Source: Nostoc sp. UHCC 0870 (GTDB taxonomy: Bacteria; Cyanobacteriota; Cyanobacteriia; Cyanobacteriales; Nostocaceae). Taken from it: 64,000 nt of DNA. This document shows, in pieces, positions 25,179-34,061 of this stretch (positions are counted from its first letter, which is position 1; every line of letters starts with the position of its first letter). Under the pieces are notes generated by a model, which worked only from the letters and a program-made list of their open reading frames with translations, ran no database searches and was not told the origin of the DNA. The stretch covers positions 6,301,141 through 6,365,140 of the forward strand of contig NZ_CP091913.1 in the NCBI RefSeq assembly GCF_022063185.1. Direction: 5' to 3'. A program made the translations under genes and the position numbers.

Positions 25179-26163
25179 GCACCTGCTGGGCTGCACTATC
25201 CTGTTGTGATATGACCAAAGTGATCCCGCCTGCTGCTAATAACCCAATAATTACTAGTCCTAGTATGAAAGTGTGTCTTCTTAATCTCAGGGATGCGATC
25301 GCATTTTCTAGGATACTAGTAGCACCTGTAACCTGAATTGGTCGTAGTGCAGCTAATGCAGCAGCAGCATTGGGGTAGCGATATTGCCATTTAGGTTCTA
25401 CCATTCCCCTTAACCAACACACAAAACAGGGATTAACTGCTGGAAATTGCTGTAAATCGAAGCGGTAGTTACCGTCAAATAACTTACGAATATTGACAGC
25501 ATGAGTTTTGGCCAGTAAGTAAATTAGTGTTGAACCTAAACTATACAAATCTGAAGCTGGTGTCAAAGTTTGACCTAAATGTTCCTCTGGTGGTATAAAA
25601 CCAGGAGTTCCGCTTACCAAACTGCTCAGAGCCATTTTTTCACCCTGGATGTGCGCCAAATCAAAATCAACTAGGTAGGCATTTAGTTGCTCATCAACTA
25701 GAATATTTTCTGGCTTAATATCCCGATGAATAATTGGATCAACTCGCTGCTGTAAATACACCAAAATCTCTAAAAGTGACACCGCTATTTGCTTAATTGC
25801 TTCTGGATGCCATCTGGATGCTGAACCCAAGGAAGGAGCGTTTTTGTACTCCTCGACTATGTAAAAACCCTTGGATGTAGTAAAAGAATCTAGATAACGC
25901 GGAATGCGGGGATGATTCAGTTTTTGCAAAATTTGCACTTCCCGTTCATAAGCTGTTATCCCCAGCCAGTCTGCACCTGCATGGGAGACACTAAACTCTT
26001 TAATTACTACCTGTTGTTTGAAGTTACGGACACTAGCAAGATAAGTGATGCGTCCCCCTTGCTGGTTGCGTCCCAATTCTCGGATAACTTCATAACCCAA
26101 AGCAGAAAAATCTGGATGTTGAATTAAGGGGATTTTCCCTTGATTACGCACATCAAGCTCCAT
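25156..26163 (-). CDS. Serine/threonine protein kinase (Hanks type) with C-terminal membrane anchor
   Basis: The kinase domain runs from about residue 20 to 270. It shows an ATP-binding loop variant (LGRNQQGGRITYLA), the Lys in VVIKEFSV, the catalytic loop HRDIKPENIL and APE-like SGTPGFIPPEE. The metal-binding DFG is DFD here. A transmembrane helix (FILGLVIIGLLAAGGITLVI) near the C-terminus suggests membrane attachment with a very short outer tail. ATG at 26163 (MELDVRNQ) is preferred over the upstream start because an AGGTGG precedes it. The last residues VTGDR come from a heptamer array. Targets are unknown. Confidence 0.9.
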   Translation of the reverse strand: MELDVRNQGKIPLIQHPDFSALGYEVIRELGRNQQGGRITYLASVRNFKQQVVIKEFSVSHAGADWLGITAYEREVQILQKLNHPRIPRYLDSFTTSKGFYIVEEYKNAPSLGSASRWHPEAIKQIAVSLLEILVYLQQRVDPIIHRDIKPENILVDEQLNAYLVDFDLAHIQGEKMALSSLVSGTPGFIPPEEHLGQTLTPASDLYSLGSTLIYLLAKTHAVNIRKLFDGNYRFDLQQFPAVNPCFVCWLRGMVEPKWQYRYPNAAAALAALRPIQVTGATSILENAIASLRLRRHTFILGLVIIGLLAAGGITLVISQQDSAAQQVQKVTGDR

Positions 26164-26267
26164 TAAACACCACCTGAATTGGATTTTGTCAAGGTGCAAT
26201 TAACAAATTATAAATTCTCACCCAGATTGTTATCTGCCATTCTGCCCTTATGGAGTGGTGAGAGTGT

Positions 26268-26362
26268 TGAGAGTGCTGAGTGCTGAGTAATGAGTAATGA
26301 GTAATGAGTAATGAGTAATGAGTAATGAGTAATGAGTAGTGAGTAGTGAGTAGTGAGTAGTG
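26268..26362. repeat. GAGTAAT / GAGTAGT heptamer array
   Basis: A long tandem array of GAGTAAT units changes into GAGTAGT units. It fills much of the 26164-26498 gap between kinase and hydrolase genes. The remainder is a CCCCCTC...GAGGGGG stem region near 26375-26405 and a GCGTTTAGCCGGTGCTGAG fragment that recurs inside cimA. Confidence 0.9.
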
Positions 26363-26498
26363 AGGTATATCATAGCCCCCTCTTCGCTTGCGGGGAGGGG
26401 GTTGGGGGTGGGGTTCTTCCTCACTATAGCGGTAGCGGGGCGTTTAGCCGGTGCTGAGTTAAGAGTTATTCGTCATTAGTTTGTTCTCCCCTGCTCCC

Positions 26499-27401
26499 TT
26501 AAGCCTCTACTTCCCGCGTTAGCCAGTCAACAATCTGAGTATTGACAACATCTGGTACTTCATCATGGGGACAATGACCAGCACCAGGAATAGGCACGAT
26601 TTTAATATCTTTGCCATTTTCTAGGGCGGTTTCGTAAATCTTCACCCCAGTAATTGGTGTCCAAGGGTCGTCAGCACCCCAAATCACTAATAGAGGACGT
26701 TCTATTTTGGGTAAGAGTTCCTCTGGTGCTGGCCCTGGTGGTGCTGTAAGGATAGAGGCAAATACCTGCTGTGCGCCTGGGTCGCAAGATGGAGTATAAA
26801 GTAAATCAACTAATTCATCAGTAACGGCTGTGCGATCGCGGTAAACTTGGTACAGTGTGCGCCGAATTTGAGATTTTTGGCGAATGCGGTTAAATACAAA
26901 TTTACCTGTAATTGGCGATCGCACAACTCGGTTAAACGCCGACATGACGATTCTTAAGGGTGGGTTTAATTCGTGGGGACGATGACTCAACCCACCAGCC
27001 GAGTTAATTAACACACCCCCAGCCGCAATCTCTGGATGTTCTGCCAAAACTATCAAACTTAAAAGTGCGCCGATAGAATTACCAATAAATACAGCCGGTT
27101 GTTGAATATGATCTGTCCAAAAATCTTTTAATAATTCTACCCAAACATCTGTACTGTAATCAATTAGAGCTTTATCCGAACCACCAAAACCCAAAAGATC
27201 CACAGCAAAAACTTGGTAGCCAGCATTCGCTAATACTGGGATATTTTTACGCCAATGTCCAATGGAAGCACCAAAGCCATGCACAAGCACCAACGGTTGT
27301 CCAGTACCCATGACCGTATATTGAATTTTGTGATTGCGCCAAGTCCAAACCAGGGTTTCAAAATTCGCCGTGGTTACTACCTGCTGGGTCGTTACAGTCA
27401 T
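26499..27401 (-). CDS. Alpha/beta-hydrolase fold protein
   Basis: The 300-residue protein has the HG oxyanion motif (LVHGFGASIGHW), the nucleophile elbow GNSIGA (Ser about 121), the acid in WGADDPWTP and the catalytic His in GAGHCPHDE. It is most like the cyanobacterial and plant group that includes pheophytinase-like and other chloroplast hydrolases. The substrate cannot be read from sequence. No signal peptide is seen. Confidence 0.88.
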   Translation of the reverse strand: MTVTTQQVVTTANFETLVWTWRNHKIQYTVMGTGQPLVLVHGFGASIGHWRKNIPVLANAGYQVFAVDLLGFGGSDKALIDYSTDVWVELLKDFWTDHIQQPAVFIGNSIGALLSLIVLAEHPEIAAGGVLINSAGGLSHRPHELNPPLRIVMSAFNRVVRSPITGKFVFNRIRQKSQIRRTLYQVYRDRTAVTDELVDLLYTPSCDPGAQQVFASILTAPPGPAPEELLPKIERPLLVIWGADDPWTPITGVKIYETALENGKDIKIVPIPGAGHCPHDEVPDVVNTQIVDWLTREVEA

Positions 27402-27634
27402 TATTAAGATTCCTATACTATTGCTATATATACTAAAGCCTCTCGCCTTCTAGTATTCTGATCAAAATGTTATTTTTAGACAAGGAATCATCAAAAAATC
27501 CCACTATTAACCATACAAAAGCTTTTAGTTTACCAGTAACCATCAAGGAAATGTCTTTCCCCTAAACCCCTACAACCTTTTTCAAGCTAAATGAGGTCAC
27601 GCATTGGACGTAAAAATAATAGGTAAAAATCGCT

Positions 27635-28282
27635 ATGCCAGCAACTGCTATTAGTCTGCGGTTAGAACCCGGTCAAAAAGTCACCTTAGAGCCTGTTACT
27701 TGGGAAGAGTTTGAACATATTCTTGCCGAATTAGGAGAATCACGTTCATCGCGAATTGCTTATGCCAATCAGATTTTAGAAATCATGGCCCCACTACCAG
27801 AGCATGAAAGGTCAAAAGTTTTACTTGCAGATTTAGTAAAAGCCTTGCTCAAATTTCAAAAACGATCATGGGAACCTCTTGGCTCTACTACTTTTAAAAG
27901 TCAGAGTATGACAGCAGGTATTGAGCCTGACGAATGCTTTTATATCGAAAACTACAAAGCTGTTATCGGTAAAAATCGGCTGGATTTAACTGTCGATCCC
28001 CCACCAGATTTAGCATTAGAAACTGACTTAACCTCTAAGACAGAACTTGATGCTTATGAAGCTTTGAAAGTACCAGAACTATGGATATACAAAAATAGCA
28101 ACCTAAAAATTTACCTCTTGCAACAAGGTAAGTATGTTGAATCTCAGACAAGTCAAACTTTTCCTGGTATAGAAGTGATAGAAATTATTCCACTGTTTAT
28201 CCAGCGAGCTAAAGAAGTTGGAGTGAGTCAAACATTGGCTGATTTCGACATATTTATAGTGCAAACACTAGGTGATAGGTGA
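27635..28282 (+). CDS. Uma2 family (DUF820, PD-(D/E)XK-like) protein
   Basis: Uma2/DUF820 proteins are strongly expanded in Nostocales and have a restriction-endonuclease-like fold. Visible parts are the start LEPVTWEEFEHILAELG, the GIEPDECFYIEN segment with the acidic site, and DLALETDLTSKTELDAYEAL, then VPELWIY. The length of 215 residues is normal. The final residues LGDR and stop come from a GTGATAG-type repeat. The biological role of this family is not established. Confidence 0.88.
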   Translation: MPATAISLRLEPGQKVTLEPVTWEEFEHILAELGESRSSRIAYANQILEIMAPLPEHERSKVLLADLVKALLKFQKRSWEPLGSTTFKSQSMTAGIEPDECFYIENYKAVIGKNRLDLTVDPPPDLALETDLTSKTELDAYEALKVPELWIYKNSNLKIYLLQQGKYVESQTSQTFPGIEVIEIIPLFIQRAKEVGVSQTLADFDIFIVQTLGDR

Positions 28283-28285
28283 AAT

Positions 28286-29323
28286 TTATTTTACATTTAA
28301 TGTACCATCAGAATTAGCGTTCTCTTTGATATAAACATCTTGAATGGGGAAAGGAATAGAAATACCTATTTCTTGATAACGTTTATGCAGTTTCTTAATT
28401 AATAGATGTTTACCCATACGTTGATCAAAGTATTCACTAACACGCATATATAATGTGAAATCTATACTAAAATCTCCAAAGGTGTGAAATCTGATATATG
28501 GCTCATTTTTAATTAATTCAGGGGCAATTTCTTGCATCACTTCTTTAGCTACTTCTACCGTTATTCCTTCAACTTGTTCTAGATCACTATTGTAACTAAC
28601 ACCTACATTCATAGTTAAAGTGATTTCTTTAGCAGGTAGATGATAATTAGTAAAAATTGTCGAACCAAGCTTAGAATTAGGTACTATAACAACATTATTA
28701 GAAAGTTCTCTAATGGTTGTGTTGCGCCAAGAAATATCTGTCACATATCCCTCATTGCCATCATCTAATTTGACATAATCGCCATTTCTCACCTGCTTAG
28801 AAAGAATTAAATAAAAACCAGAAAATAAATTAGCTAGGGTATCTTGTAATGCTAAACCAACCGCTAAACCCCCAATTCCTAAAGTTGTAATAATGGGAGT
28901 AATGGCAATTCCTAGAGTTTGTAGTAATATTAATGCTCCTAATCCTAAAACAGAAGCTTTAGCAAGGTTAGATATAAGTGATGCAGTTGACCTCTCTGCT
29001 GTTTTAGTATATAAGCTCACAAAACCAGCAGTCAATCTGGCTAAGACTAAGGTGACTGAAAATAAGAAAACTATTGTAGTGAATCTGTGCAATAAAATAA
29101 TAATATCTGTCTTGATTGGCGCACTCATAACAGCACTGGAAAACCCTGCCAGTACAAACCAAATAAAAGGCATACGTTGCAGAGACGTAAATATTATATT
29201 GCTTCCAGGAATTTGTTTATCGGTGGCAAATTTTTTCAGTCTATTGAAAATAATTTTTTCACCAATGATTCCAGTCAGCAAGCCAACTAAGATTAATGCT
29301 AAAGGTAAGATCCAGTTCATCAT
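28286..29323 (-). CDS. MscS family mechanosensitive ion channel
   Basis: The 345-residue protein has four to five N-terminal transmembrane helices. The MscS pore helix region (TLGIGGLAVGLALQDTLANLFSG) is followed by the beta domain (VRNGDYVKLDDGNEGYVTDISWRNT) and the C-terminal alpha-beta domain. It gates in response to membrane tension and releases solutes on hypo-osmotic shock. It converges on the Uma2 gene with only three bases between stop codons. Confidence 0.92.
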   Translation of the reverse strand: MMNWILPLALILVGLLTGIIGEKIIFNRLKKFATDKQIPGSNIIFTSLQRMPFIWFVLAGFSSAVMSAPIKTDIIILLHRFTTIVFLFSVTLVLARLTAGFVSLYTKTAERSTASLISNLAKASVLGLGALILLQTLGIAITPIITTLGIGGLAVGLALQDTLANLFSGFYLILSKQVRNGDYVKLDDGNEGYVTDISWRNTTIRELSNNVVIVPNSKLGSTIFTNYHLPAKEITLTMNVGVSYNSDLEQVEGITVEVAKEVMQEIAPELIKNEPYIRFHTFGDFSIDFTLYMRVSEYFDQRMGKHLLIKKLHKRYQEIGISIPFPIQDVYIKENANSDGTLNVK

Positions 29324-29438
29324 TATTAATTTTTAATTTTAAACAAGCAGATGATTACTGCAAGATTTTACATCATCACTACACTATCAAAAACCTCCAA
29401 GCGGATTGAATACTACAATTCTGGTAAAAATCAATAAT

Positions 29439-30356
29439 ATGGATCTACCAATTATTTATCACCCTGATTACGTTGCACCATTACCTGAAGCTCATCGCTT
29501 CCCGATGCCAAAGTTCCAAAAACTCTATGAGTTACTGTTAACTGAAGGGGTGGCACACATAGAGCAATTTCATACACCAACACGTCCACACTCAGAGTTA
29601 ATTGAGTTAGTTCACACCCCTGATTATGTCCAAGGTTACTGTGAAGGTACATTAGATGCTAAAGCACAACGTCGGATTGGCTTACCTTGGAGTCCAGCCT
29701 TAGCAAATCGTACCTGTGTGGCGGTGGGTGGAACAATACTCACAGCACAACTAGCACTTAGTCATGGTTTAGCTTGTAATACGGCTGGTGGGACGCATCA
29801 CGCCTTTCCCAGTTATGGATCTGGTTTTTGTATTTTCAACGATTTAGCGATCGCTTGTCGCGTTCTCCAAAAACAGGGACTCGTGCAGAAAATCCTCATT
29901 GTGGATTTAGATGTCCATCAAGGAGACGGTACGGCGTTTATCTTCCAAGATGACGACAGTGTATTTACTTTCTCCATGCACTGTGAGGTTAATTTCCCAG
30001 GAACTAAGCAACAAAGCGATTTAGATGTTCCTCTATCTGTAGGAATGGAAGATGACGCTTATCTACAAACCTTGGCTAAATACTTACCAGACTTATTATC
30101 TGAAATCAAACCAGACTTAGTATTTTATGATGCTGGTGTTGATCCGCATATAGGCGATCGCTTAGGTAAACTAGCCTTAACTGATACCGGAATATTCCGT
30201 CGAGAAATGCAGGTGTTAAGTACCTGTGTCAGTTCTGGTTATCCCGTCGCCTGCGTAATTGGTGGTGGTTACGCTGATGATATGAAATCTCTAGTTTGGC
30301 GACACTCCCTAGTGCATCGCGCCGCTAGTCAGGTGTATCGCCAATATAAACTATAG
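29439..30356 (+). CDS. Histone-deacetylase family (class II-like) deacetylase
   Basis: The protein (305 residues) has the arginase/deacetylase fold with the zinc and charge-relay motifs. The motifs are AGGTHHAFPSYGSGFCIFND, LIVDLDVHQGDGTAFIF, YDAGVDPH and GGGYADD. Bacterial members are acetylpolyamine or acetoin-utilisation-type deacetylases; the substrate here is unknown. ATG at 29439 is preferred over the upstream TTG. Its stop codon abuts the end of the convergent DUF5615 toxin gene. Confidence 0.92.
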   Translation: MDLPIIYHPDYVAPLPEAHRFPMPKFQKLYELLLTEGVAHIEQFHTPTRPHSELIELVHTPDYVQGYCEGTLDAKAQRRIGLPWSPALANRTCVAVGGTILTAQLALSHGLACNTAGGTHHAFPSYGSGFCIFNDLAIACRVLQKQGLVQKILIVDLDVHQGDGTAFIFQDDDSVFTFSMHCEVNFPGTKQQSDLDVPLSVGMEDDAYLQTLAKYLPDLLSEIKPDLVFYDAGVDPHIGDRLGKLALTDTGIFRREMQVLSTCVSSGYPVACVIGGGYADDMKSLVWRHSLVHRAASQVYRQYKL

Positions 30357-30776
30357 TTATTTTCTGCTGCTGCTTGCTTTTATGCTTTTTTTAGCATACT
30401 CTTGCACGAAAAAAATCTGTCCGACTGCTTTTATATTTTGCTTCATAACCCGCAACAAACGATTCTCTAAGGTTCGACTATCCTCATCCAAAAAATCAAT
30501 TATTGCCTTGACTTTCCCAGCATAATCACGATCGTGTTTAAAAATAATCATGCCAGCATGATTTGGTGCAGTGCGATGTAGATCGATAAAATCTTGGCGA
30601 TTTTCCGTAATCAAAATGCGACCTGTCGCTGTGGCATACTGCAAAACAACATCGTCAGGAATCCCTTGATTTGCTTGACCTGCTTCGTAGGAAGTTAATA
30701 CATCGTGTCCCGCCGATCTGAGTAAGCTTACCATTGCGATCGGAAAATTTTCATTGGAGTAAAATTGTAATGCCAT
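30357..30776 (-). CDS. DUF5615 PIN-like toxin candidate
   Basis: This 139-residue protein fits the DUF5615/Mut7-C-like PIN group. It has an N-terminal YSNENFPIAMVSLLRSAGHDV and a central RILITENRQDFIDLH, which supply the acidic metal-site residues. The first motif reads SNEN where many relatives have DEN or DEND, so nuclease activity may be altered. Its ATG overlaps the antitoxin stop by one base (TAATG), which indicates translational coupling. It is probably an RNase-type toxin. Confidence 0.82.
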   Translation of the reverse strand: MALQFYSNENFPIAMVSLLRSAGHDVLTSYEAGQANQGIPDDVVLQYATATGRILITENRQDFIDLHRTAPNHAGMIIFKHDRDYAGKVKAIIDFLDEDSRTLENRLLRVMKQNIKAVGQIFFVQEYAKKSIKASSSRK

Positions 30777-31093
30777 TAAACTAAATCATCTTGGGCAATT
30801 TCTTGATCGATTTGTTCAGGATTTTGTTCGTAGTAATGCCAAGCTGCACTTAAATCTTCCGCAGTCAATCCAGGATAATTTGCCAATAATTCTTCATCCG
30901 GCGCACCTTGTTGACGATATGCTACCAAAGTCCACACGGGAATTCGTGTATTTCTAATTCGTGCCTGTCCCCCGCAAACTCCAGGTGTAATCTGAATCGG
31001 ATTTTGCAACATTTGCACGTAATTCAATGCTTGGTCAACTAATTCCTCTGGTAAAGCTGCAATTACTTCGAGCAGTTGAGTCCTCTTATTCAT
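30776..31093 (-). CDS. DUF433 antitoxin candidate
   Basis: The 105-residue protein contains the DUF433 helix-turn-helix domain: ITPGVCGGQARIRNTRIPVW, then LLANYPGLTAEDLSAAWHYY. DUF433 proteins are the regular upstream partner of DUF5615 toxins and likely bind DNA and the toxin. It is the first gene of the pair. The C-terminal acidic tail (NPEQIDQEIAQDDLV) may be the toxin-binding part. Confidence 0.85.
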   Translation of the reverse strand: MNKRTQLLEVIAALPEELVDQALNYVQMLQNPIQITPGVCGGQARIRNTRIPVWTLVAYRQQGAPDEELLANYPGLTAEDLSAAWHYYEQNPEQIDQEIAQDDLV

Positions 31094-31349
31094 GACAACA
31101 AAATCTCTCTCGCTTATTTCATCCTAACTTGAAATTTTATAGTAATTATCCTAGCAACTGTTTTGAAGCCCAATCTCAATTTCACCAATTTAGACTAGGC
31201 TAAAAATTGTTTTTGTAAAGCAACAACAACAGCTTGAGTGCGATCGCTTTGAGGCTTAAAAAATAATCAAACGCGAAATCCTGATTTTTTCGTTGGTTCT
31301 TAACCTTCGTTGTGATCAAGAGTAATTTAGATGCGTTTGCCCTGGCGTA

Positions 31350-31690
31350 GCAATTAATTCTGGAACACAAGCAGCCAAGGAAGCAGCTAATAAAGATCAT
31401 CCTGACCCCAGCAAAAAAATTTAGGCGAACTCACTAGGTTAAAAAATGCCGGAGTGCAACCAACTGGCGATTTATTGTATCCCTCTGGTTCTAGCCTTGA
31501 CCCCCACATCACTCCCACAGCAGCTAAGGCGTAAATTGCACGAGTAGCCAAGGCGCGGAGTGTTCAACCCAACCAATTGAAAACTTTAATTACTCAAAAT
31601 ACTGATGGTCGTTTTTTAGGTATTTTTGGCGAACCTGGCGTGAATGTGTTGAAGTTGAATTTAGCTTTAGATAATTCTACTGGAGTTTAG
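31350..31690 (+). pseudogene. kdpC: Decayed kdpC (K+-transporting ATPase subunit C) remnant
   Basis: The frame near 31430-31690 reads SSLDPHITPTAAKA, then a stop, then IARVAKARSVQPNQL, NTDGRFLG and GEPGVNVLKLNLALD. This is the C-terminal half of KdpC with an in-frame TAA where the family has Gln. A second stop and a one-base frame change occur upstream near 31423, after a degenerate QAAKEAANKDHPDPSKK stretch. No kdpA, kdpB or kdpD sequence remains nearby. The rest of 31094-31350 holds nothing I recognise apart from a HIP1 site. Confidence 0.8.
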
Positions 31691-32188
31691 ACTAAATAGC
31701 TGAGAAAGTCAGAAAAAATAGAGGGAGTGCTTGAACACAGACCCTCTATTCACTCAGGGTTAGATAAACTTTAATTTACTAGTACAGAAAGCAGCATTTT
31801 ATGAGATGATAACGATCGGCAAAATTTCAACCATACCAAGGCAACTACAAGAGAAAATTCGTATTAAATTCTGGTTTTTTCCTTCAAGACTGCTTTTATC
31901 GGTAATTAATAATTCAAAATGTGTGATTACCCATCACCTGTTACCGACCTCAACAGATAATCTAAGTATTAAGATGCACACAAAAAATAAATATTTCTAA
32001 TCAAGTTGTTGAGATTAGAGATTGTGAGGAATGATGAATTGAGCGTGAATCACACTCTCAAAATTTACTTTGCCCGTCGATCAGGTCAAATTCCATCATT
32101 CTTAACTTAAAGTTAGGTCTCATAGTCGATACAAAAACTGGTTTAACATCGATAAAATCTATAGGCAGGAAGAGCCGAGGAGAACGCA
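31691..32188. other. Intergenic region upstream of gshA
   Basis: About 500 bp without a convincing gene. A 64-codon open frame at 31806 has no family resemblance or ribosome-binding site and is not called. The end contains a GAGGAG ribosome-binding site just before the GTG of gshA. Confidence 0.5.
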
Positions 32189-33328
32189 GTGGTCTTATTA
32201 AAAGGCTTTGAAATTGAAATGTACACAGGTACGCCTCAAGGGGAAATCGTCGGTCTCTCGGATAAAATTGTTGCAGACTTGGACGGGTTTATGCGAGAAC
32301 CAGATAGCCGCAACGTAGAATACGTAACCAGCCCCTTGCACAATTATGAAAGCCTGTTATGTGCCTTGCTGCGTCCTCGGCGCGAATTGCGAAAATACCT
32401 GCAAACATTGGGAGACTACACTTTAATTCCGGGGAGTACCTTATCTTTGGGTGGTAGCGATCGCTTCATGCGTTCCGATCCAGCTAACCCCTATCACGAT
32501 TACATCGAAAACACCTACAACACCAAAGTAGTCACCGCTAGCGTTCATATCAATGTAGGGATAGATGATCCAGAAGTGTTAATGCGGGCTTGTCGCTTGA
32601 TTCGCATGGAAGCACCGCTATTTTTAGCCTTAAGTGCTTCATCTCCCTTCATAGATGGTAAAGCCACTGGTTATCATTCCACCCGTTGGGCTGTCTTTCC
32701 CCAAACGCCAACCTATGTACCACTGTTTGCAAGTCACGCCCATCATATCGAATGGGTAGAACAGCAACTACTCGCAGGGACAATGCAAAATGTCCGTCAC
32801 TTGTGGGTATCAGTCAGACCAAATGGCGATCGCCGTCCTTATGATCTTAATCGCCTGGAATTAAGAATTTGTGATTTAGTGACAGATCCCATCGCTTTAC
32901 TCGCAATCACCGCCCTATTGGAAGCGCGATTGTTGCAACTAATAGAAAATCCTGATTTAGATCCCTTAACCCAGAGTATTTTTTCTCCTGAAGAACTCAT
33001 CACTATCACAACTAACAATGAAATAGCAGCCGCTAGTGGTAGCCTGGATGCTCAACTAACACATTGGCAAGATGGACGCACCATCATTGCTAGAGATTGG
33101 ATAGCTGAACTTTATGCAGAAGTTTGGGCGATCGCCAAAGAACAGGGTTTTAGCTGTTTCCTTTCACCTTTGCAGAAAATCCTCCGCGCTGGGAATGAAG
33201 CCCAACACTGGCTACAACTGCATAAAATTGGTTTAGGCACTCAGCAAGTAATCACCCAAGCCATTACCGCAACTTACGAACGCGAAATAGAACTGCAAGA
33301 TAAATTATGTTCGTCTCTAGCGGCTTAA
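32189..33328 (+). CDS. gshA: Glutamate--cysteine ligase, cyanobacterial type
   Basis: GshA makes gamma-glutamylcysteine, the first step of glutathione synthesis. The 379-residue length and the segments GFEIEMYTGT, VEYVTSPL, LIPGSTLSLGG, VHINVGIDD and RLELRICD match the cyanobacterial enzyme, which is related to the plant-type and EgtA-like families. A GTG start at 32189 follows a GAGGAG ribosome-binding site. It is monocistronic and ends at a strong hairpin. The same gene precedes trmL in Nostoc sp. PCC 7120, from memory. Confidence 0.93.
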   Translation: MVLLKGFEIEMYTGTPQGEIVGLSDKIVADLDGFMREPDSRNVEYVTSPLHNYESLLCALLRPRRELRKYLQTLGDYTLIPGSTLSLGGSDRFMRSDPANPYHDYIENTYNTKVVTASVHINVGIDDPEVLMRACRLIRMEAPLFLALSASSPFIDGKATGYHSTRWAVFPQTPTYVPLFASHAHHIEWVEQQLLAGTMQNVRHLWVSVRPNGDRRPYDLNRLELRICDLVTDPIALLAITALLEARLLQLIENPDLDPLTQSIFSPEELITITTNNEIAAASGSLDAQLTHWQDGRTIIARDWIAELYAEVWAIAKEQGFSCFLSPLQKILRAGNEAQHWLQLHKIGLGTQQVITQAITATYEREIELQDKLCSSLAA

Positions 33329-33347
33329 TAATAATTTGCGCCAGCCA

Positions 33348-33380
33348 AGAACCCCGTTTTCTTGGAGAAACCGGGGTTCT
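33348..33380 (+). terminator. Terminator after gshA
   Basis: AGAACCCCG-TTTT and AGAAACCGGGGTTCT form a GC-rich stem 20 bases after the stop codon, followed by TTC. The same sequence type recurs after ndhH. Confidence 0.7.
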
Positions 33381-33558
33381 TCAACAGTCAATGACCTCAT
33401 GACTATTTAGACCTCAAAGGTATCAATTTTTGCTTTTAAAAATCTAATCGATTTGACTTGCTTGACATTTATTAACAAAACCTATCGTTAGCCTCTGTCT
33501 ACTGGTAGATCATTCATAATAAATATATCTTTTTATACAAATAGAAGTTTTACGGACA

Positions 33559-34020
33559 ATGCCCCAGGTAGTTTTAGTTAATCCGCAAATTCCCCCCAAT
33601 ACAGGTAATATCGCCCGTACTTGTGCGGCGACAGGTACAGAGTTACATTTAGTCGGTCCTTTGGGATTTGAAATTAGCGATCGCTACCTTAAACGAGCCG
33701 GCTTAGACTACTGGCCTTACGTCAAGCTCCACTATCACAAATCCCTAGAAGCCTTTAAAATAGCGCATCAAGAGCGTGGAGGCAGATTATTAGGTTTTTC
33801 GGTTCGCGGCAGTTCTAATTACATTCAACACCAATTTCAAGATGATGATTGGTTATTGTTCGGCAGTGAAACCACTGGTTTAGCACCAGAAGTTTTATCT
33901 ATTTGTGATGCTATCTTACACATTCCAATGGCTCAACCAGGTGTTCGCAGCTTGAATCTATCTGTCAGCGTGGCTGTAGGTTTATTTGAAGCGCGTCGTC
34001 AGTTAGGTTATTTACTGTAA
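33559..34020 (+). CDS. trmL: tRNA (cytidine(34)-2'-O)-methyltransferase TrmL
   Basis: This small SPOUT methyltransferase (153 residues) modifies the wobble base of leucine tRNAs. The knot motifs are visible: NPQIPPNTGNIARTCAATG at the start, LLFGSETTGLAPEVL, and IPMAQPGVRSLNLSVSVAV near the C-terminus. The length is typical of TrmL rather than the longer TrmH or RlmB. It is monocistronic with a hairpin after the stop. Confidence 0.94.
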   Translation: MPQVVLVNPQIPPNTGNIARTCAATGTELHLVGPLGFEISDRYLKRAGLDYWPYVKLHYHKSLEAFKIAHQERGGRLLGFSVRGSSNYIQHQFQDDDWLLFGSETTGLAPEVLSICDAILHIPMAQPGVRSLNLSVSVAVGLFEARRQLGYLL

Positions 34021-34033
34021 TTATGAACTAGAT

Positions 34034-34061
34034 TTTGCGTAAGTAATTTTCCTTACGCAAA
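34034..34061 (+). terminator. Terminator-like hairpin after trmL
   Basis: TTTGCGTAAG and CTTACGCAAA pair around an eight-base T-rich loop, 14 bases after the trmL stop. No T-tract follows. Confidence 0.55.

Noticed and set aside
31200..31400. 66-codon minus-strand frame
   Set aside because: It runs partly antisense to the kdpC remnant and has no recognisable features.
31806..32000. 64-codon plus-strand frame upstream of gshA
   Set aside because: No ribosome-binding site, no family resemblance and AT-rich composition; probably chance.
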